This document shows, in pieces, positions 17,233-26,068 of a stretch of 64,000 bases of DNA. The notes beneath the pieces were generated by a model. The model searched no databases, was not told the DNA's origin, and saw only the letters and a program-made list of their open reading frames with translations. Location: the NCBI RefSeq assembly GCF_023715505.1, contig NZ_JAMBOH010000001.1:372001-436000 (forward strand), given 5' to 3'. Every line of letters starts with the position of its first letter. Positions within the stretch are counted from its first letter, which is position 1. Source of the DNA: Neobacillus cucumis. GTDB lineage: Bacteria > Bacillota > Bacilli > Bacillales_B > DSM-18226. The translations under genes were made by a program, and so were the position numbers.

Positions 17233-17439
17233 ATGTCAAAGGTTCAAATAAAGGTCAATGATAATGGTTCACTGAGAATTACCGGTGATGTGGAATTACT
17301 TGATGGCGAAGGCAATGTTTATTCTATTAAGCCATCCTTTTCTCTTTGCCGCTGTTGTTTATCTAATAATAAACCATTCTGCGACGGCTCTCACAAGGGA
17401 AAGTTTGAATCACAAGTTAGAGTGAATAAGGAAGAATAG
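17233..17439 (+). CDS. CDGSH iron-sulfur domain protein
   Basis: This 68-residue protein has the complete mitoNEET-type signature: Cys39, Cys41, Ser44, Pro48, Cys50, Asp51, Gly52, Ser53, His54, which binds a redox-active 2Fe-2S cluster with three Cys and one His ligand. No membrane segment is present, so it should be cytosolic. AAGGGGTG precedes the ATG. A strong terminator follows. The role in bacteria is unclear (electron transfer or cluster storage are suggested for the family). Confidence 0.9.
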   Translation: MSKVQIKVNDNGSLRITGDVELLDGEGNVYSIKPSFSLCRCCLSNNKPFCDGSHKGKFESQVRVNKEE

Positions 17440-17446
17440 ATAATTG

Positions 17447-17471
17447 GAGCGGCTTTTTTGCTAAGCCGCTC
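17447..17471 (+). terminator. Terminator after the CDGSH gene
   Basis: GAGCGGCTT and AAGCCGCTC form a 9-bp perfect stem with a 7-base loop, followed by TTTTTATT. The 3' end of repeat copy 1 starts about 10 bases beyond. Confidence 0.9.
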
Positions 17472-17480
17472 TTTTTATTA

Positions 17481-17602
17481 GATAAGCAAGTATAAAAGTT
17501 TTTGACTTTGAGAATTGTCTAGCTCCAGCGTCTAGCCCTCGAGGTCACAAGACAAGCCGCCCTATATCGGGGCTGACCAAGGCGCTTGCGCTTTTCTTAT
17601 AT
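17481..17602 (-). repeat. Nested-hairpin repeat, copy 1 (short form)
   Basis: This is the only minus-strand copy. Read on the minus strand it begins ATAAGAAAAGCGCAAGCGCC and ends with AAAAACTTTTATACTTGCTT. The outer stem (GCGCC with GGCGC-like GACGC) and AGCCCC/GGGCT are kept, but the apical part is reduced to a short stretch. Its 3' end abuts the terminator of the plus-strand CDGSH gene. No coding potential. Confidence 0.85.
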
Positions 17603-17603
17603 G

Positions 17604-17939
17604 TTACATATCAGTTAACCGAATATCAGCAATATCGGGAATCCGTATTCGGTGTACCTCTTCAAAACTGTCTACCACATGAAGCTTTTGCGTTAATGGA
17701 TCCCAATAATGGATTTTACCAATTACCATTTCATAGTTTTGATTCCGATAATGGGTAATCGTAACAAACTGGTTAAACTCAATTGCTTCGGACAAGGTTT
17801 CGTTCATAAGCTCCAGCTGCTGCTCATCCATTTCCCTTTTCTGCTCGTATCGATCTTCTTTTACCCAATCCCTAAGTAATTTGACGTGTTCAGGAAGCAT
17901 CATGGACGTCCATTTGATTTTCCCGCGGTCACGAATCAT
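17604..17939 (-). CDS. yqjX: YolD-like protein, partner of the Y-family polymerase
   Basis: This small protein of about 111 residues carries the YolD domain (MIRDRGKIKWTSMMLPEHVKLLRDW at the start, then an SH3-like beta part with ITHYRNQNYEMVIGKIHYWD). Such genes nearly always follow a UvrX/YqjW-type polymerase. An upstream ATG at 17957 overlaps the polymerase stop (TAATG), and a GGGGGA lies 12 bases before it; I favour the ATG at 17939 with AAGGA 8 bases ahead, since family members start MIRDRG. The role is unknown but probably linked to translesion synthesis. Repeat copy 1 begins right after the stop. Confidence 0.85.
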   Translation of the reverse strand: MIRDRGKIKWTSMMLPEHVKLLRDWVKEDRYEQKREMDEQQLELMNETLSEAIEFNQFVTITHYRNQNYEMVIGKIHYWDPLTQKLHVVDSFEEVHRIRIPDIADIRLTDM

Positions 17940-17956
17940 AGGTATTCCTTCTTTCA

Positions 17957-19216
17957 TTACATTTTATGTCCCCCAACCAATCTCGCTCGATGTTTAGCCG
18001 TTCCGGCAGCCGTATAGGAAACAGCCCGGAGCAAAGAACCTGACCCAAAACGCCTGCGGATTGAATCCACCACATACCCGAGCTCCCGCCGCTTAGACGC
18101 CCCCATGTCAAACAAATCAAGCTGCAGTTCCCGGTCGTCGACCATATTTCCAATCGCGATTGAAATTTGCCTTACCGTTTTTCCACTATAATGTTCGTTA
18201 AATAATTCGAGACAGATACGGTAAAGCTCCATTGTTACATTTGTTGGCTGTCCGATGGTTCGGGAACGATGAAAGCCGCCGCCAAATTCATCTTGGCTAT
18301 AACCCACTCCAAGACTAATCGTTCTTCCCGCTTTCCGATGGGTACGTGCTCTTCTGGCGACCTCTTCACATATTTCTAACATGACAGACTTAATCTCTTC
18401 TTCCTCTTTATAATCTCTTAACAAAATTTGACTTTTTCCAAAGCTGATTTGCCCTTCGATAATGGGTGCTCCTAAATCAGATAGATCTACTCCCCAAGCA
18501 TGATAATAAAGCTGGTTTCCCATAATCCCGAATTTCTTTTCCAGCTTTTTTAAATCATAACGGGCTAATTGGCCAACGGTGAAAATGCCCATGCTATTTA
18601 ACGTTTTTTCAACACGTCTGCCGATCCCCCACATTTCTCGCAGTGGTGACACGTTCCAAAGTTTTGTCTGAACATCCTCATATGTCCATTCCGCCACCCC
18701 TTTTTTCTTAGCATCAAGGTCAAGGCAAAGCTTTGCTAATAACATATTCGGTCCAATTCCAATGGCAGATGGCAGCTGGAATTCCCGCTCAATATCTTTT
18801 TTTATTTTTTCGGCAATGGTACAGGCATCGCCCCACAAATGAGCGGCACCATCCACTCTAATAAAGCTTTCATCAACACTATAGACGTGGATGGCTTCTT
18901 TTGGAACATAGCGGTTAAATACACGGGTAATTTCAGTTGAAATCCGTAAATAAGTGGCCATTTTGGGCTCGACAATTTTAATCTTGGGGTCATCTGGTAT
19001 TTCAAACAGACGTGAACCCGTCTTGATGCCAAATTCCTTTTTTAAGCGAGGCGAAGCCGCAAGCACGATACTCCCTTGCCGCTTTTTCTCACCCACAACG
19101 GCTAAATAACAATTCAAAGGGTCAAGACCTTCCATAACAGCGGAACAGCTTGCATAAAAACTCTTCATGTCCACACATAAAATTTTATTTTTCGGCATTG
19201 CGCTGTAATCAATCAT
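17957..19216 (-). CDS. yqjW: Y-family DNA polymerase (YqjW/PolY2, UvrX type)
   Basis: This is a translesion polymerase of 419 residues. The palm motifs are LCVDMKSFYASC near residue 13 and YSVDESFIRVD near residue 112 with the catalytic acidic residues. Thumb (MWGIGRRVEKTLNSMGI, helix-hairpin-helix near 195) and little-finger domains follow. LQLDLF near residue 365 is a plausible beta-clamp-binding motif. GAGGGA stands 7 bases before the ATG. It forms an operon with the YolD gene and its promoter is covered by two LexA boxes. Confidence 0.93.
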   Translation of the reverse strand: MIDYSAMPKNKILCVDMKSFYASCSAVMEGLDPLNCYLAVVGEKKRQGSIVLAASPRLKKEFGIKTGSRLFEIPDDPKIKIVEPKMATYLRISTEITRVFNRYVPKEAIHVYSVDESFIRVDGAAHLWGDACTIAEKIKKDIEREFQLPSAIGIGPNMLLAKLCLDLDAKKKGVAEWTYEDVQTKLWNVSPLREMWGIGRRVEKTLNSMGIFTVGQLARYDLKKLEKKFGIMGNQLYYHAWGVDLSDLGAPIIEGQISFGKSQILLRDYKEEEEIKSVMLEICEEVARRARTHRKAGRTISLGVGYSQDEFGGGFHRSRTIGQPTNVTMELYRICLELFNEHYSGKTVRQISIAIGNMVDDRELQLDLFDMGASKRRELGYVVDSIRRRFGSGSLLRAVSYTAAGTAKHRARLVGGHKM

Positions 19217-19241
19217 GACTTTTCCCTCACAATTTAAGTAT

Positions 19242-19255
19242 CGAACACTCGTTCT
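19242..19255 (-). promoter_or_regulatory. LexA (SOS) box 2 of yqjW
   Basis: CGAAC-ACTC-GTTCT matches the Bacillus SOS box CGAACNNNNGTTCG at 9 of 10 defined positions. It lies between the yqjW -10 and the ribosome site. Confidence 0.8.
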
Positions 19256-19268
19256 TTAGTCTATTCAT

Positions 19269-19297
19269 ATTTTAAGCGAATATGCGTTCGTATTCAA
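19269..19297 (-). promoter_or_regulatory. SOS promoter of yqjW with LexA box in the spacer
   Basis: The minus strand has TTGAAT (19292-19297), a 17-base spacer and TAAAAT (19269-19274). The spacer contains CGAAT-ATGC-GTTCG (19277-19290), a LexA box with one mismatch. LexA bound here would block RNA polymerase directly. yqjW is a known LexA target in B. subtilis. Confidence 0.8.
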
Positions 19298-19357
19298 TGG
19301 AAATTTTTGAGCGGTTTCCAATAGGGAAAAGCGTTATAATGAGGTGAGGTGTCGTTG

Positions 19358-19549
19358 ATGGAGAAAAAATTAGTCGTCAAAATGATAAAAAATTGTTTTA
19401 AGCAATATTACGAAACGGATTCCCTCCCGATTAGCGAACAGGATATGGAGCTGTTAACAAAACGGATCCTTCAATTGAAAGAGGGAGAGCCCAAAGCGGA
19501 TTTATATGAGGTTGTAAATGATGTGGTTTATGAATTTTTAACGAATTAA
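19358..19549 (+). CDS. yqzH: YqzH family small protein
   Basis: This 63-residue protein (MEKKLVVKMIKNCFKQYYET then DSLPISEQDMELLTKRI) matches the short Bacillus YqzH proteins. It is divergent from yqjW, as in B. subtilis, and shares its SOS-box region, so DNA-damage control is possible. AGGTG precedes the ATG at 19358 by 6 bases; earlier GTG and TTG codons in frame are not preferred. The function is unknown. Confidence 0.8.
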   Translation: MEKKLVVKMIKNCFKQYYETDSLPISEQDMELLTKRILQLKEGEPKADLYEVVNDVVYEFLTN

Positions 19550-19551
19550 AA

Positions 19552-19578
19552 TGAAGCCTCTTTAAAAAAAGGGCTTCA
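19552..19578. terminator. Bidirectional terminator between yqzH and the SNF2 gene
   Basis: TGAAGCC and GGCTTCA pair, extended by CTTT and AAAG around a short A loop. It lies 3 bases past the yqzH stop and 14 bases past the convergent helicase stop. Confidence 0.75.
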
Positions 19579-19591
19579 AATCATTTGTATA

Positions 19592-22500
19592 TTAAGAAAG
19601 GATTTCACGGATATCCTCCTCGGTTAAAAGAGAAGTTTCCTTTTCGTCAGAAGAATGAATAATTTCTTCAATCAGGTGACGCTTTTTATCCTGGAGCTCG
19701 CTAATCTTCTCTTCAATTGTCCCGCGAGTAACAAGTTTAATCACTTGGACAACATTTTTTTGACCAATGCGATGGGCCCGGTCGGCTGCTTGGTCCTCAA
19801 CGGCAGGATTCCACCATATATCATACAGGATGACGGTATCAGCTCCTGTCAAATTAAGGCCTGTCCCGCCGGCTTTCAATGAAATCAAGAAAAAGTCCCG
19901 TTCACCTTGATTAAAGCGGCGGCAGATTTCTACTCTTTCTTGAGAGGGAGTTTGACCATCCAGGTAGAAAAAAGGCAGTCCCATCATGCTCAAATTTCGC
20001 CCGATTAATCCAAGCATTTTAGTAAACTGTGAAAAAATCAGGACCCTGCGCCCGGACATCCTGGACTCTTCCACAATTCTGAGCAGCATATCCAATTTTG
20101 CAGAACTCCCTTTATAACCGTCAACAAAAAGGCCTGGATGGCAACAAATCTGCCGCAAACGGGTTAAACCTGCGAGAATTTTTATCCGATTTTTCCTAAT
20201 CGTCTCCTTATCAAGATGCTTCAACGTATCCTCCCTTAATTTCGCCAAATAAGCGGCATACAGCTTCTTTTGGTCGGGAAGAAGCTCTGCCATTTCTAGG
20301 GATTCGAGCTTTTCAGGAAGCTCAGAAGCTACATCCTCTTTCATTCTCCGCAGCAAAAAGGGGCGCACTCTACGAGCGATCTTCTTCTTGGAAAGATGAC
20401 TAAATTCTCTTAATCCCTTAAATAATTCAGGAAAGACAACATGGAAAATCGACCACAATTCTTCTGGTGCATTCTCAACCGGTGTGCCGGTGAGGGCAAA
20501 ACGATAGTCGGACCTAAGTCTTTTTGCACTCCTTGCCGTTTGCGTAATTGGGTTTTTAAAGGCCTGTGCCTCATCAAAAAAGATGGTATGAAAGGATTGT
20601 TTCTCATACCATTGAATATCCCGCCGCAGCAGTGGATAGGAGGTGATGACCACATCCATTTCCATGGCCTCACTTTGAATCCTGTACCTTTCCCGCTGAT
20701 TTCCGTCCACAACAATGGCTTGCAGTTCCGGAGCAAATTTCATTATTTCATTTAACCAGTTATAGGATAAAGAGGACGGGCAAACGATTAGAACCGGCTG
20801 TTTTCGCTGCCGAATAGAGATAAGCTCCGATAAAATAAACGTAATACTCTGCAGTGTTTTCCCAAGCCCCATATCATCCGCCAGAATTCCGCCAAAACCA
20901 TAATGGGCAAGGGTCTTCATCCATCGATAACCGTGTTTTTGATAGTCACGCAGAATAGCCTCCAAACTAGCCGGCACCTCAAAGCTTAGACTGTTGGGAT
21001 TTCTTAATGTTTCAAGAAACTGTTGAAATGATTCCTCCAGCCTTAGCAGCTTATTGTCATCCACCGAATCGAACAGCGATAGTCCCTGCATGATGGAAAC
21101 CTCAAAGACGTTTTCAATCTCAGCCCTCTGGACGGGAAGTTCTTTTAAGAAACGCTGAATTTCTTCAAACTCTCTTGTCTCCAACGAAAGAAGACTGCCG
21201 CTCGGCAGACGGTAATACTTACGCTTTTCTTCTAAAGCGATTAATACGTCTTTGATTTGCTGCTGAGAAATACCATCGAGCTCGAATTTAAATTCCAGCC
21301 AATTCGTTCGTTCTTTTTTCAAGCTTACCCTGAGAGCCGGGGGGGCAGGTCCTCTAAAGATTCGATTTCTTACTGCAGTCGTCGCATAAATTTGTACCTG
21401 CTTTTGGAGCTTTGGGACAACATGGTAAAGAAATTCATATTCTAATTCTTCATTGTGTAAAAAATAACCGCTGTCCGTTTTAACAAAAGAGCTTTCCTCC
21501 ATTACTTCTAAAATTTGCTCTTCCTTTTCTTTATCCCTGATCATCCGAACGCCTGCAAAGACAGTGTTATCTTCCAAAGGATTAATCACGAGATTTTCAT
21601 AATGAAACTCCAGCCCGGCCAGCAGACGATTTTTTACCCGATCTAAGTATAGTTTCGCTGTCAACGGCGTTTTCATAAACTTTCTAGCAAGGGTAGTTGA
21701 TAACTGGACATGACCTAATCTTCTCAGACCTGGAACTACCTTTTCGAAAAAGGGCGCTATTTGCTCTTGGTGAATAAAAATTTGGTTCGTTCCTGAGATA
21801 TCCAGCATCTGTTTAATCTCTTCCAAATGCTGACAATCCTCAGCATTTAAGTTAATTATTTTACCAGCAGACAATACGGAACCATAGGCATTTAAAACAA
21901 CCATACGCGATAGCCCTTTTACTTTTAACCAATAGCCAGTGGTTTCAGCCTCCAAAAATTCAAACTGTAAGGGCGGCAGTTCTTCTGTTATTTGTAGAGG
22001 ATTAAAAGTAAACCCGTCATGTTCTAACTTGACGAGGGGCGCCCTCGTTAACAGAGTTTGCAACTGCTTCCAAGAAGACGGTGGAATCGGCAGCAGTTCT
22101 GTGTTGTTAAAAACAGAAGAATCTGCCCCGTCATGGATTAGCTGAATGAGATGCTGAATAACCGAATCTGCCTCTGATTGAAAACAATGCAGGCTGGGAT
22201 CATACAATAACACGCTAGAAAGCTGGCAGGAATGACCTGATTGGACTCCTTCAAGGAAACTCCTGATATGCTGTACTTTAGTCCGTTCAATGAACAGCTC
22301 AATTCCAAGTGAAGGATATCCCATATTATCGATGATAGGTTGAATAATAAACTCCAAATCAAGAACTGCTCTATTTTCAAAATGAAGCTGATGACCGCTC
22401 GGTCGTCTTTGTTTGCTTTGAAAAATATTCAGCATACCTTCAGCCAATTCCCCTTGTTTCACCTCAGCAGAACTAACCGGGCTGGTTCCTTTTATTTGAA

Positions 22501-22774
22501 AATCATGAATGGCTAACAAAACCGCGGCAATATGCTGACAATCCTTTTGAAAAGATGCGAGTTTAGGGCAGCTGCATCTGGAAAGAAAATGCTCATCGTT
22601 TTCCTTTTCAATCACCACGTAAAAATTCTCTGTTCCGGAGACGGTTGCCTTATACCGCTCAGGTCCATATTGTTCAAACAATACTTTATTAGAGCGAAAA
22701 AATGCCTCCCCTCTTTTAAAGGAGACAGTCCCGCACAAATCTTTAATCATTTTTTGATTTATTTTAATACTCAA
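19592..22774 (-). CDS. SNF2-family DEAD/DEAH-box helicase with SWIM zinc finger
   Basis: This 1060-residue protein is an ATP-dependent DNA or nucleoprotein translocase of the bacterial SNF2/RapA-like class. An N-terminal SWIM zinc finger (CSCPKL and DCQHIAAVLL, near residues 66-83) precedes a long SNF2-associated region. The motor begins near residue 610: motif I LADDMGLGKTLQ near 631, motif II DEAQAFKN near 735, motif III ALTGTPVEN, and motif VI QAADRAHRIGQ near 1000. The start is TTG with GGAG 8 bases upstream. B. subtilis has a similar gene (ywqA) elsewhere but not here, so this is an insertion relative to that order. Repeat copy 2 lies upstream. Confidence 0.9.
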   Translation of the reverse strand: MSIKINQKMIKDLCGTVSFKRGEAFFRSNKVLFEQYGPERYKATVSGTENFYVVIEKENDEHFLSRCSCPKLASFQKDCQHIAAVLLAIHDFQIKGTSPVSSAEVKQGELAEGMLNIFQSKQRRPSGHQLHFENRAVLDLEFIIQPIIDNMGYPSLGIELFIERTKVQHIRSFLEGVQSGHSCQLSSVLLYDPSLHCFQSEADSVIQHLIQLIHDGADSSVFNNTELLPIPPSSWKQLQTLLTRAPLVKLEHDGFTFNPLQITEELPPLQFEFLEAETTGYWLKVKGLSRMVVLNAYGSVLSAGKIINLNAEDCQHLEEIKQMLDISGTNQIFIHQEQIAPFFEKVVPGLRRLGHVQLSTTLARKFMKTPLTAKLYLDRVKNRLLAGLEFHYENLVINPLEDNTVFAGVRMIRDKEKEEQILEVMEESSFVKTDSGYFLHNEELEYEFLYHVVPKLQKQVQIYATTAVRNRIFRGPAPPALRVSLKKERTNWLEFKFELDGISQQQIKDVLIALEEKRKYYRLPSGSLLSLETREFEEIQRFLKELPVQRAEIENVFEVSIMQGLSLFDSVDDNKLLRLEESFQQFLETLRNPNSLSFEVPASLEAILRDYQKHGYRWMKTLAHYGFGGILADDMGLGKTLQSITFILSELISIRQRKQPVLIVCPSSLSYNWLNEIMKFAPELQAIVVDGNQRERYRIQSEAMEMDVVITSYPLLRRDIQWYEKQSFHTIFFDEAQAFKNPITQTARSAKRLRSDYRFALTGTPVENAPEELWSIFHVVFPELFKGLREFSHLSKKKIARRVRPFLLRRMKEDVASELPEKLESLEMAELLPDQKKLYAAYLAKLREDTLKHLDKETIRKNRIKILAGLTRLRQICCHPGLFVDGYKGSSAKLDMLLRIVEESRMSGRRVLIFSQFTKMLGLIGRNLSMMGLPFFYLDGQTPSQERVEICRRFNQGERDFFLISLKAGGTGLNLTGADTVILYDIWWNPAVEDQAADRAHRIGQKNVVQVIKLVTRGTIEEKISELQDKKRHLIEEIIHSSDEKETSLLTEEDIREILS

Positions 22775-22848
22775 ATCCCTGACTCCTTCCCGAAGACAGT
22801 TCTATCTATCTAAGAATTAATCCATTATACCATTTCTAAAAAAGAGAA

Positions 22849-23097
22849 ATAAGAAAAGCGCAAGCGCCTTGGTCAGCCCCGATATAGAGCGACTTGTCGA
22901 CTGACCGGCGAAAGCAGGGTCAAAGACTAGTCGCCCTTAATGCGTACAGTAAGCGAGTAGCTTTCTCTAGCCAAGCATAAGACGAGCCGGCCGAAAGGTT
23001 GCTTTTTAACCTTTTGGACGGATTGACTTATGACCTCGAGGGGCTAGGCGCTGGAGCTAGACATTTCTCAAAGTCAAAAACTTTTATACTTTCTTAT
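22849..23097 (+). repeat. Nested-hairpin repeat, copy 2 (medium form)
   Basis: This 249-bp copy begins ATAAGAAAAGCGCAAGCGCC and ends CTTTTATACTTTCTTAT. It carries cassette B (GGCGAAAGCAGGGTC, ACTAGTCGCCC, AAGCgagtaGCTTTC region) and cassette C (CCGAAAGGTT, loop, AACCTTTTGG, flanked by CATAAG and CTTATG), all inside the AGCCCC/GGGGCT and GCGCC/GGCGC outer stem. It fills the stretch between the SNF2 gene and yqjQ. Its 3' end lies 10 bases from the yqjQ terminator. Confidence 0.9.
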
Positions 23098-23106
23098 CTC
23101 ATGAAA

Positions 23107-23134
23107 AAGCTGCCTTCTTTTGAAAAAGCAGCTT
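23107..23134 (-). terminator. Terminator after yqjQ
   Basis: AAGCTGC and GCAGCTT pair (7 bp, extended by A/T pairs inside), followed on the minus strand by TTTTTCAT. It lies 10 bases past the yqjQ stop. Confidence 0.8.
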
Positions 23135-23143
23135 AATACAACG

Positions 23144-23941
23144 CTATTTAGAATTAAGCACTCGTTTTCCGATTCGCTCAAACAGCCGTGGGAATAGAAC
23201 ATAAACAACGCTTCCCATGTTCATCCAACGCGGTAGATTGATTTCCCTTGTTTTAGTCAGCATGCTATCAACTACTTTTTGAGCCACATATCCAGGCTCC
23301 AGCATAAACTTCTGCACATTTTTCACGTAAGTGCCTTGTTCATCAGCAATATTAAAAAAGTTAGTCGCAATCGGTCCCGGGTTTACCGATGTCACTTGGA
23401 CATTATAGTCATCAAGCTCCATTCTTAGGGCATTTGTATAGCCGAGAACAGCATGCTTTGTAGCCGAATAAACACTCGACTTTGGCGTCGCCAGCTTTCC
23501 TGCCTGAGAGGCAATATTAATAATATGGCCAAAGCGGCGTTCCCTCATCTTCGGCAAGACCATGCTGGTGCATGCCATTAAGCCAATGACATTAACATTA
23601 AACATCCCTTTCATTTCGTCCAGCGTGGCTTCATGGGCTTCACGAAACACCCCAAATCCCGCATTATTAACGAGAATATCAATGTCGCCTATTTGTTCAA
23701 AGATTTGTTCAAAGACCTCTTTAATTTGATCTGTATCTGATACATCAAGCTTGAACACATCAACTCGTATGTGATGGTATTCCTCTAAGTTTATTTGAAG
23801 CTGCTCGAGTTTATCCACACTCCGTGCCAACAAAACAAGATTAGCGCCACTCTCAGCACAAAGCTTGGCAATTTCTGCGCCAATTCCGCCGGAAGCACCT
23901 GTAATGACAATATTTTTACCTTTCAATTGTTCCCTCACCAT
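23144..23941 (-). CDS. yqjQ: Short-chain dehydrogenase YqjQ
   Basis: This classical SDR oxidoreductase of 265 residues has the dinucleotide-binding GASGGIG at 15-21, NNAG at 92-95 and the catalytic Ser145, Tyr158 and Lys162 (YSATK). Its C-terminal 30 residues are more hydrophobic than usual and may contact the membrane. GGGGTG precedes the ATG by 5-6 bases. It sits next to yqjP as in B. subtilis and is likely cotranscribed. The substrate is unknown. Confidence 0.92.
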   Translation of the reverse strand: MVREQLKGKNIVITGASGGIGAEIAKLCAESGANLVLLARSVDKLEQLQINLEEYHHIRVDVFKLDVSDTDQIKEVFEQIFEQIGDIDILVNNAGFGVFREAHEATLDEMKGMFNVNVIGLMACTSMVLPKMRERRFGHIINIASQAGKLATPKSSVYSATKHAVLGYTNALRMELDDYNVQVTSVNPGPIATNFFNIADEQGTYVKNVQKFMLEPGYVAQKVVDSMLTKTREINLPRWMNMGSVVYVLFPRLFERIGKRVLNSK

Positions 23942-23975
23942 TTTAACACCCCATCAGAGTTACAGCCCTAACTAC

Positions 23976-24938
23976 CTAAACCCTTGCTTGATAGAAAACA
24001 GGCTTACTAGTACTACTAATAATTTCCCCGATAGATGATAAATAGTCAAGCTGGGCCACACTTTCCGATATCGTTAACATCAATTCACGCTGATAGACCG
24101 TTGGAAAAAGACGTTTACAGATTTCAAAGACTGTGAGCGGTTCTTCCTTTAGCCAGCTATACACTGTCATTGCACGTTCATGCTGCCGGGTGAGTCTCTT
24201 TTCAATTAGCTCAGCTAATTGAGTGACCTCCTCCCCATGACCTGTATAAACACATTGAATTGGGTAGGATAACAGTTTTTTCATAGAATCATTATGCTGG
24301 AGCTGCGGTTTCGGCCTTTCTGTTTCACCAGGCAGAGGGGGCTCTAGTAAGGGATTAGGTGAAATATGAGCTAAAATCAAATCACCAGCAATCAGGATTC
24401 CATCCTTTTCTCGAAAGAGCGCAATTTGACTTTGCGCATGACCTGGTGTCTCCAAAACCTTCCATTCACTAAGTCCGATAGGATTCATTCCCTCGACTAA
24501 ATGGCCTGTCAACGAGCGGTTACACGAATATTTAAAAGTATGACGCAGCTTAGATAGAAAAGGTAAAAATTCATCAGGTAAACCAAACTCTCTGTATGTT
24601 TCTATAAAAAATTCTTCTTGTAATTGAAAAAAATCTTCGGTTGGATGGATCCATCGTTCATTTAGGGGGTGTCCGAATACCTCCAATGAATCAGAAAGAA
24701 ATTCAAGCATCCCAACATGATCAGGATGATGATGGGTAAGGACAACTTGCTCAATATCACTGGGGCTTAATCCTAATTCAGCAAGCTGCTTTTTAAAGGA
24801 ATTCCAGCACTCATCTGTTTTTACTCCGGCATCCACAAGTGTTAAGCGCTCACCCTTTATCAAATAGACATTAACATCTCCCACTGGAAACGGCGTTGGC
24901 AATGTGATCTTCGCAATTCCATCTTTCCATTCTGTCAT
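23976..24938 (-). CDS. yqjP: Metallo-beta-lactamase fold hydrolase YqjP
   Basis: This 320-residue protein has the metal-binding THHHPDHVG motif (His69, His71, Asp73, His74), a further histidine in ETPGHAQSQ near 174, Asp in IAGDLIL near 190 and His in YTGHGEEV near 240. The C-terminal part (about 250-315) resembles the winged-helix tail of LACTB2-like hydrolases. The substrate is unknown. It lies upstream of yqjQ in one transcript, divergent from proI. Confidence 0.9.
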   Translation of the reverse strand: MTEWKDGIAKITLPTPFPVGDVNVYLIKGERLTLVDAGVKTDECWNSFKKQLAELGLSPSDIEQVVLTHHHPDHVGMLEFLSDSLEVFGHPLNERWIHPTEDFFQLQEEFFIETYREFGLPDEFLPFLSKLRHTFKYSCNRSLTGHLVEGMNPIGLSEWKVLETPGHAQSQIALFREKDGILIAGDLILAHISPNPLLEPPLPGETERPKPQLQHNDSMKKLLSYPIQCVYTGHGEEVTQLAELIEKRLTRQHERAMTVYSWLKEEPLTVFEICKRLFPTVYQRELMLTISESVAQLDYLSSIGEIISSTSKPVFYQARV

Positions 24939-25091
24939 TTAAATAAACTCCTTATCTTGGATAAAAAAATGTATTTTAAAATAATGAACATTATGTTATT
25001 TAGTTTATTAATTAAATTTTAGCCATTTTTTTACTTATTGTCATTTTTAAAGAACCTTTATTGAAAAAATGAAAAATTCTTATAATTAACC

Positions 25092-25120
25092 TTGACAAAC
25101 AGGCTGTCTTCAAGCATAAT
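25092..25120 (+). promoter_or_regulatory. Sigma-A promoter of proI
   Basis: TTGACA (25092-25097), a 17-base spacer and CATAAT (25115-25120) lie 28 bases before the proI start. This is a near-consensus housekeeping promoter. Confidence 0.85.
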
Positions 25121-25147
25121 CACTTCATTTCAATAGGAGGAGTAACA

Positions 25148-25990
25148 ATGAAAAAGATTGCGATTATAGGTGCTGGATCCATGGCGGAAGCCCTTATCTC
25201 AGGCATCATTGAGAATGAACTAATTGATAAGAAACACATTTGGGTGACAAATCATGGCAATAAAAATAGATTGCAGCTCCTTGAGGAACGATATGGCATC
25301 TCTAGTACGTATGAGTTGAATACTCTTTTTGAAGGCGCAGATATCGTTATGCTTGCGATGAAGCCAAAGGATGCAGATAGTGCGGTTGACAAAATTCGCG
25401 AATATTTAACAGAGGACATGCTTATTGTTTCGGTTTTAGCAGGTGTATCAATGAGTACAATTGAAACACTAGCAAGAAAACCACTTTCTATAGCCCGGTC
25501 GATGCCTAACACATCGGCAGCAGTCGGAAAATCAGCTACTGCTATTGCCGTAAATGAACGGGTAACAACTGAGCAGTTAGAAACCATTCAGAGTCTTTTT
25601 GAAACGGTTGGTTTAGCAAAATTGGTTGAAGAAGAGCAGCTCGATGCGGTGACCGGATTGTCCGGAAGTGGTCCGGCCTATATTTATTATCTTATTGAAG
25701 CAATGGAAAATAGCGCAGATGAGATTGGCCTCGATAAACAAATAGCCCAAGAACTGATCGTTCAAACTCTTATCGGTGCGGCTGAAATGGTGAAGAATTC
25801 CTCAAAATCACCTGAACAGCTGCGGCGCGAAGTGACAAGCCCTGGCGGAACAACTGAAGCGGGAATCCATGTTCTAGAGGAATACGGGGTACAGCAAGCA
25901 TTTATTTCTTGTATAAGGGCTGCTACTGAGCAATCAAAAAAAATGGGAAAAGCATTAAGCTCGGAACTAAATGTAGGAAAATCCCTATAA
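25148..25990 (+). CDS. proI: Pyrroline-5-carboxylate reductase
   Basis: ProI (YqjO) reduces 1-pyrroline-5-carboxylate to proline with NAD(P)H. The 280-residue protein starts with the Rossmann motif IAIIGAGSMAEALI and has the conserved MKPKD, RSMPNTSAAVG near 119 and the signature TGLSGSGPAYIYYLIEA near 169, followed by VTSPGGTTEAGI. GGAGGAG precedes the ATG. The place opposite yqjP-yqjQ is conserved in Bacillus. Confidence 0.95.
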   Translation: MKKIAIIGAGSMAEALISGIIENELIDKKHIWVTNHGNKNRLQLLEERYGISSTYELNTLFEGADIVMLAMKPKDADSAVDKIREYLTEDMLIVSVLAGVSMSTIETLARKPLSIARSMPNTSAAVGKSATAIAVNERVTTEQLETIQSLFETVGLAKLVEEEQLDAVTGLSGSGPAYIYYLIEAMENSADEIGLDKQIAQELIVQTLIGAAEMVKNSSKSPEQLRREVTSPGGTTEAGIHVLEEYGVQQAFISCIRAATEQSKKMGKALSSELNVGKSL

Positions 25991-26001
25991 AAAGGGGATT
26001 T
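25979..26001 (+). terminator. Weak terminator at the end of proI
   Basis: AAATCCC and GGGATTT form a 7-bp stem with a 9-base loop overlapping the stop codon, followed by ATTAATAT. The T-run is poor. Confidence 0.5.
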
Positions 26002-26068
26002 ATTAATATGAAAAGCACTGGCCGAAATTTGAGGTGACCCCCGAAAGTTAGAGTTTTATATTAAGCAG

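Noticed and set aside
20441..20755. 104- and 108-codon frames on both strands inside the SNF2 gene
   Set aside because: They overlap the conserved helicase motor in other frames and lack start signals.
22849..23097. Repeat copies as riboswitches or known leader RNAs
   Set aside because: They occur next to unrelated genes, are usually antisense to or beyond them, and show no known aptamer motif that I recognise.
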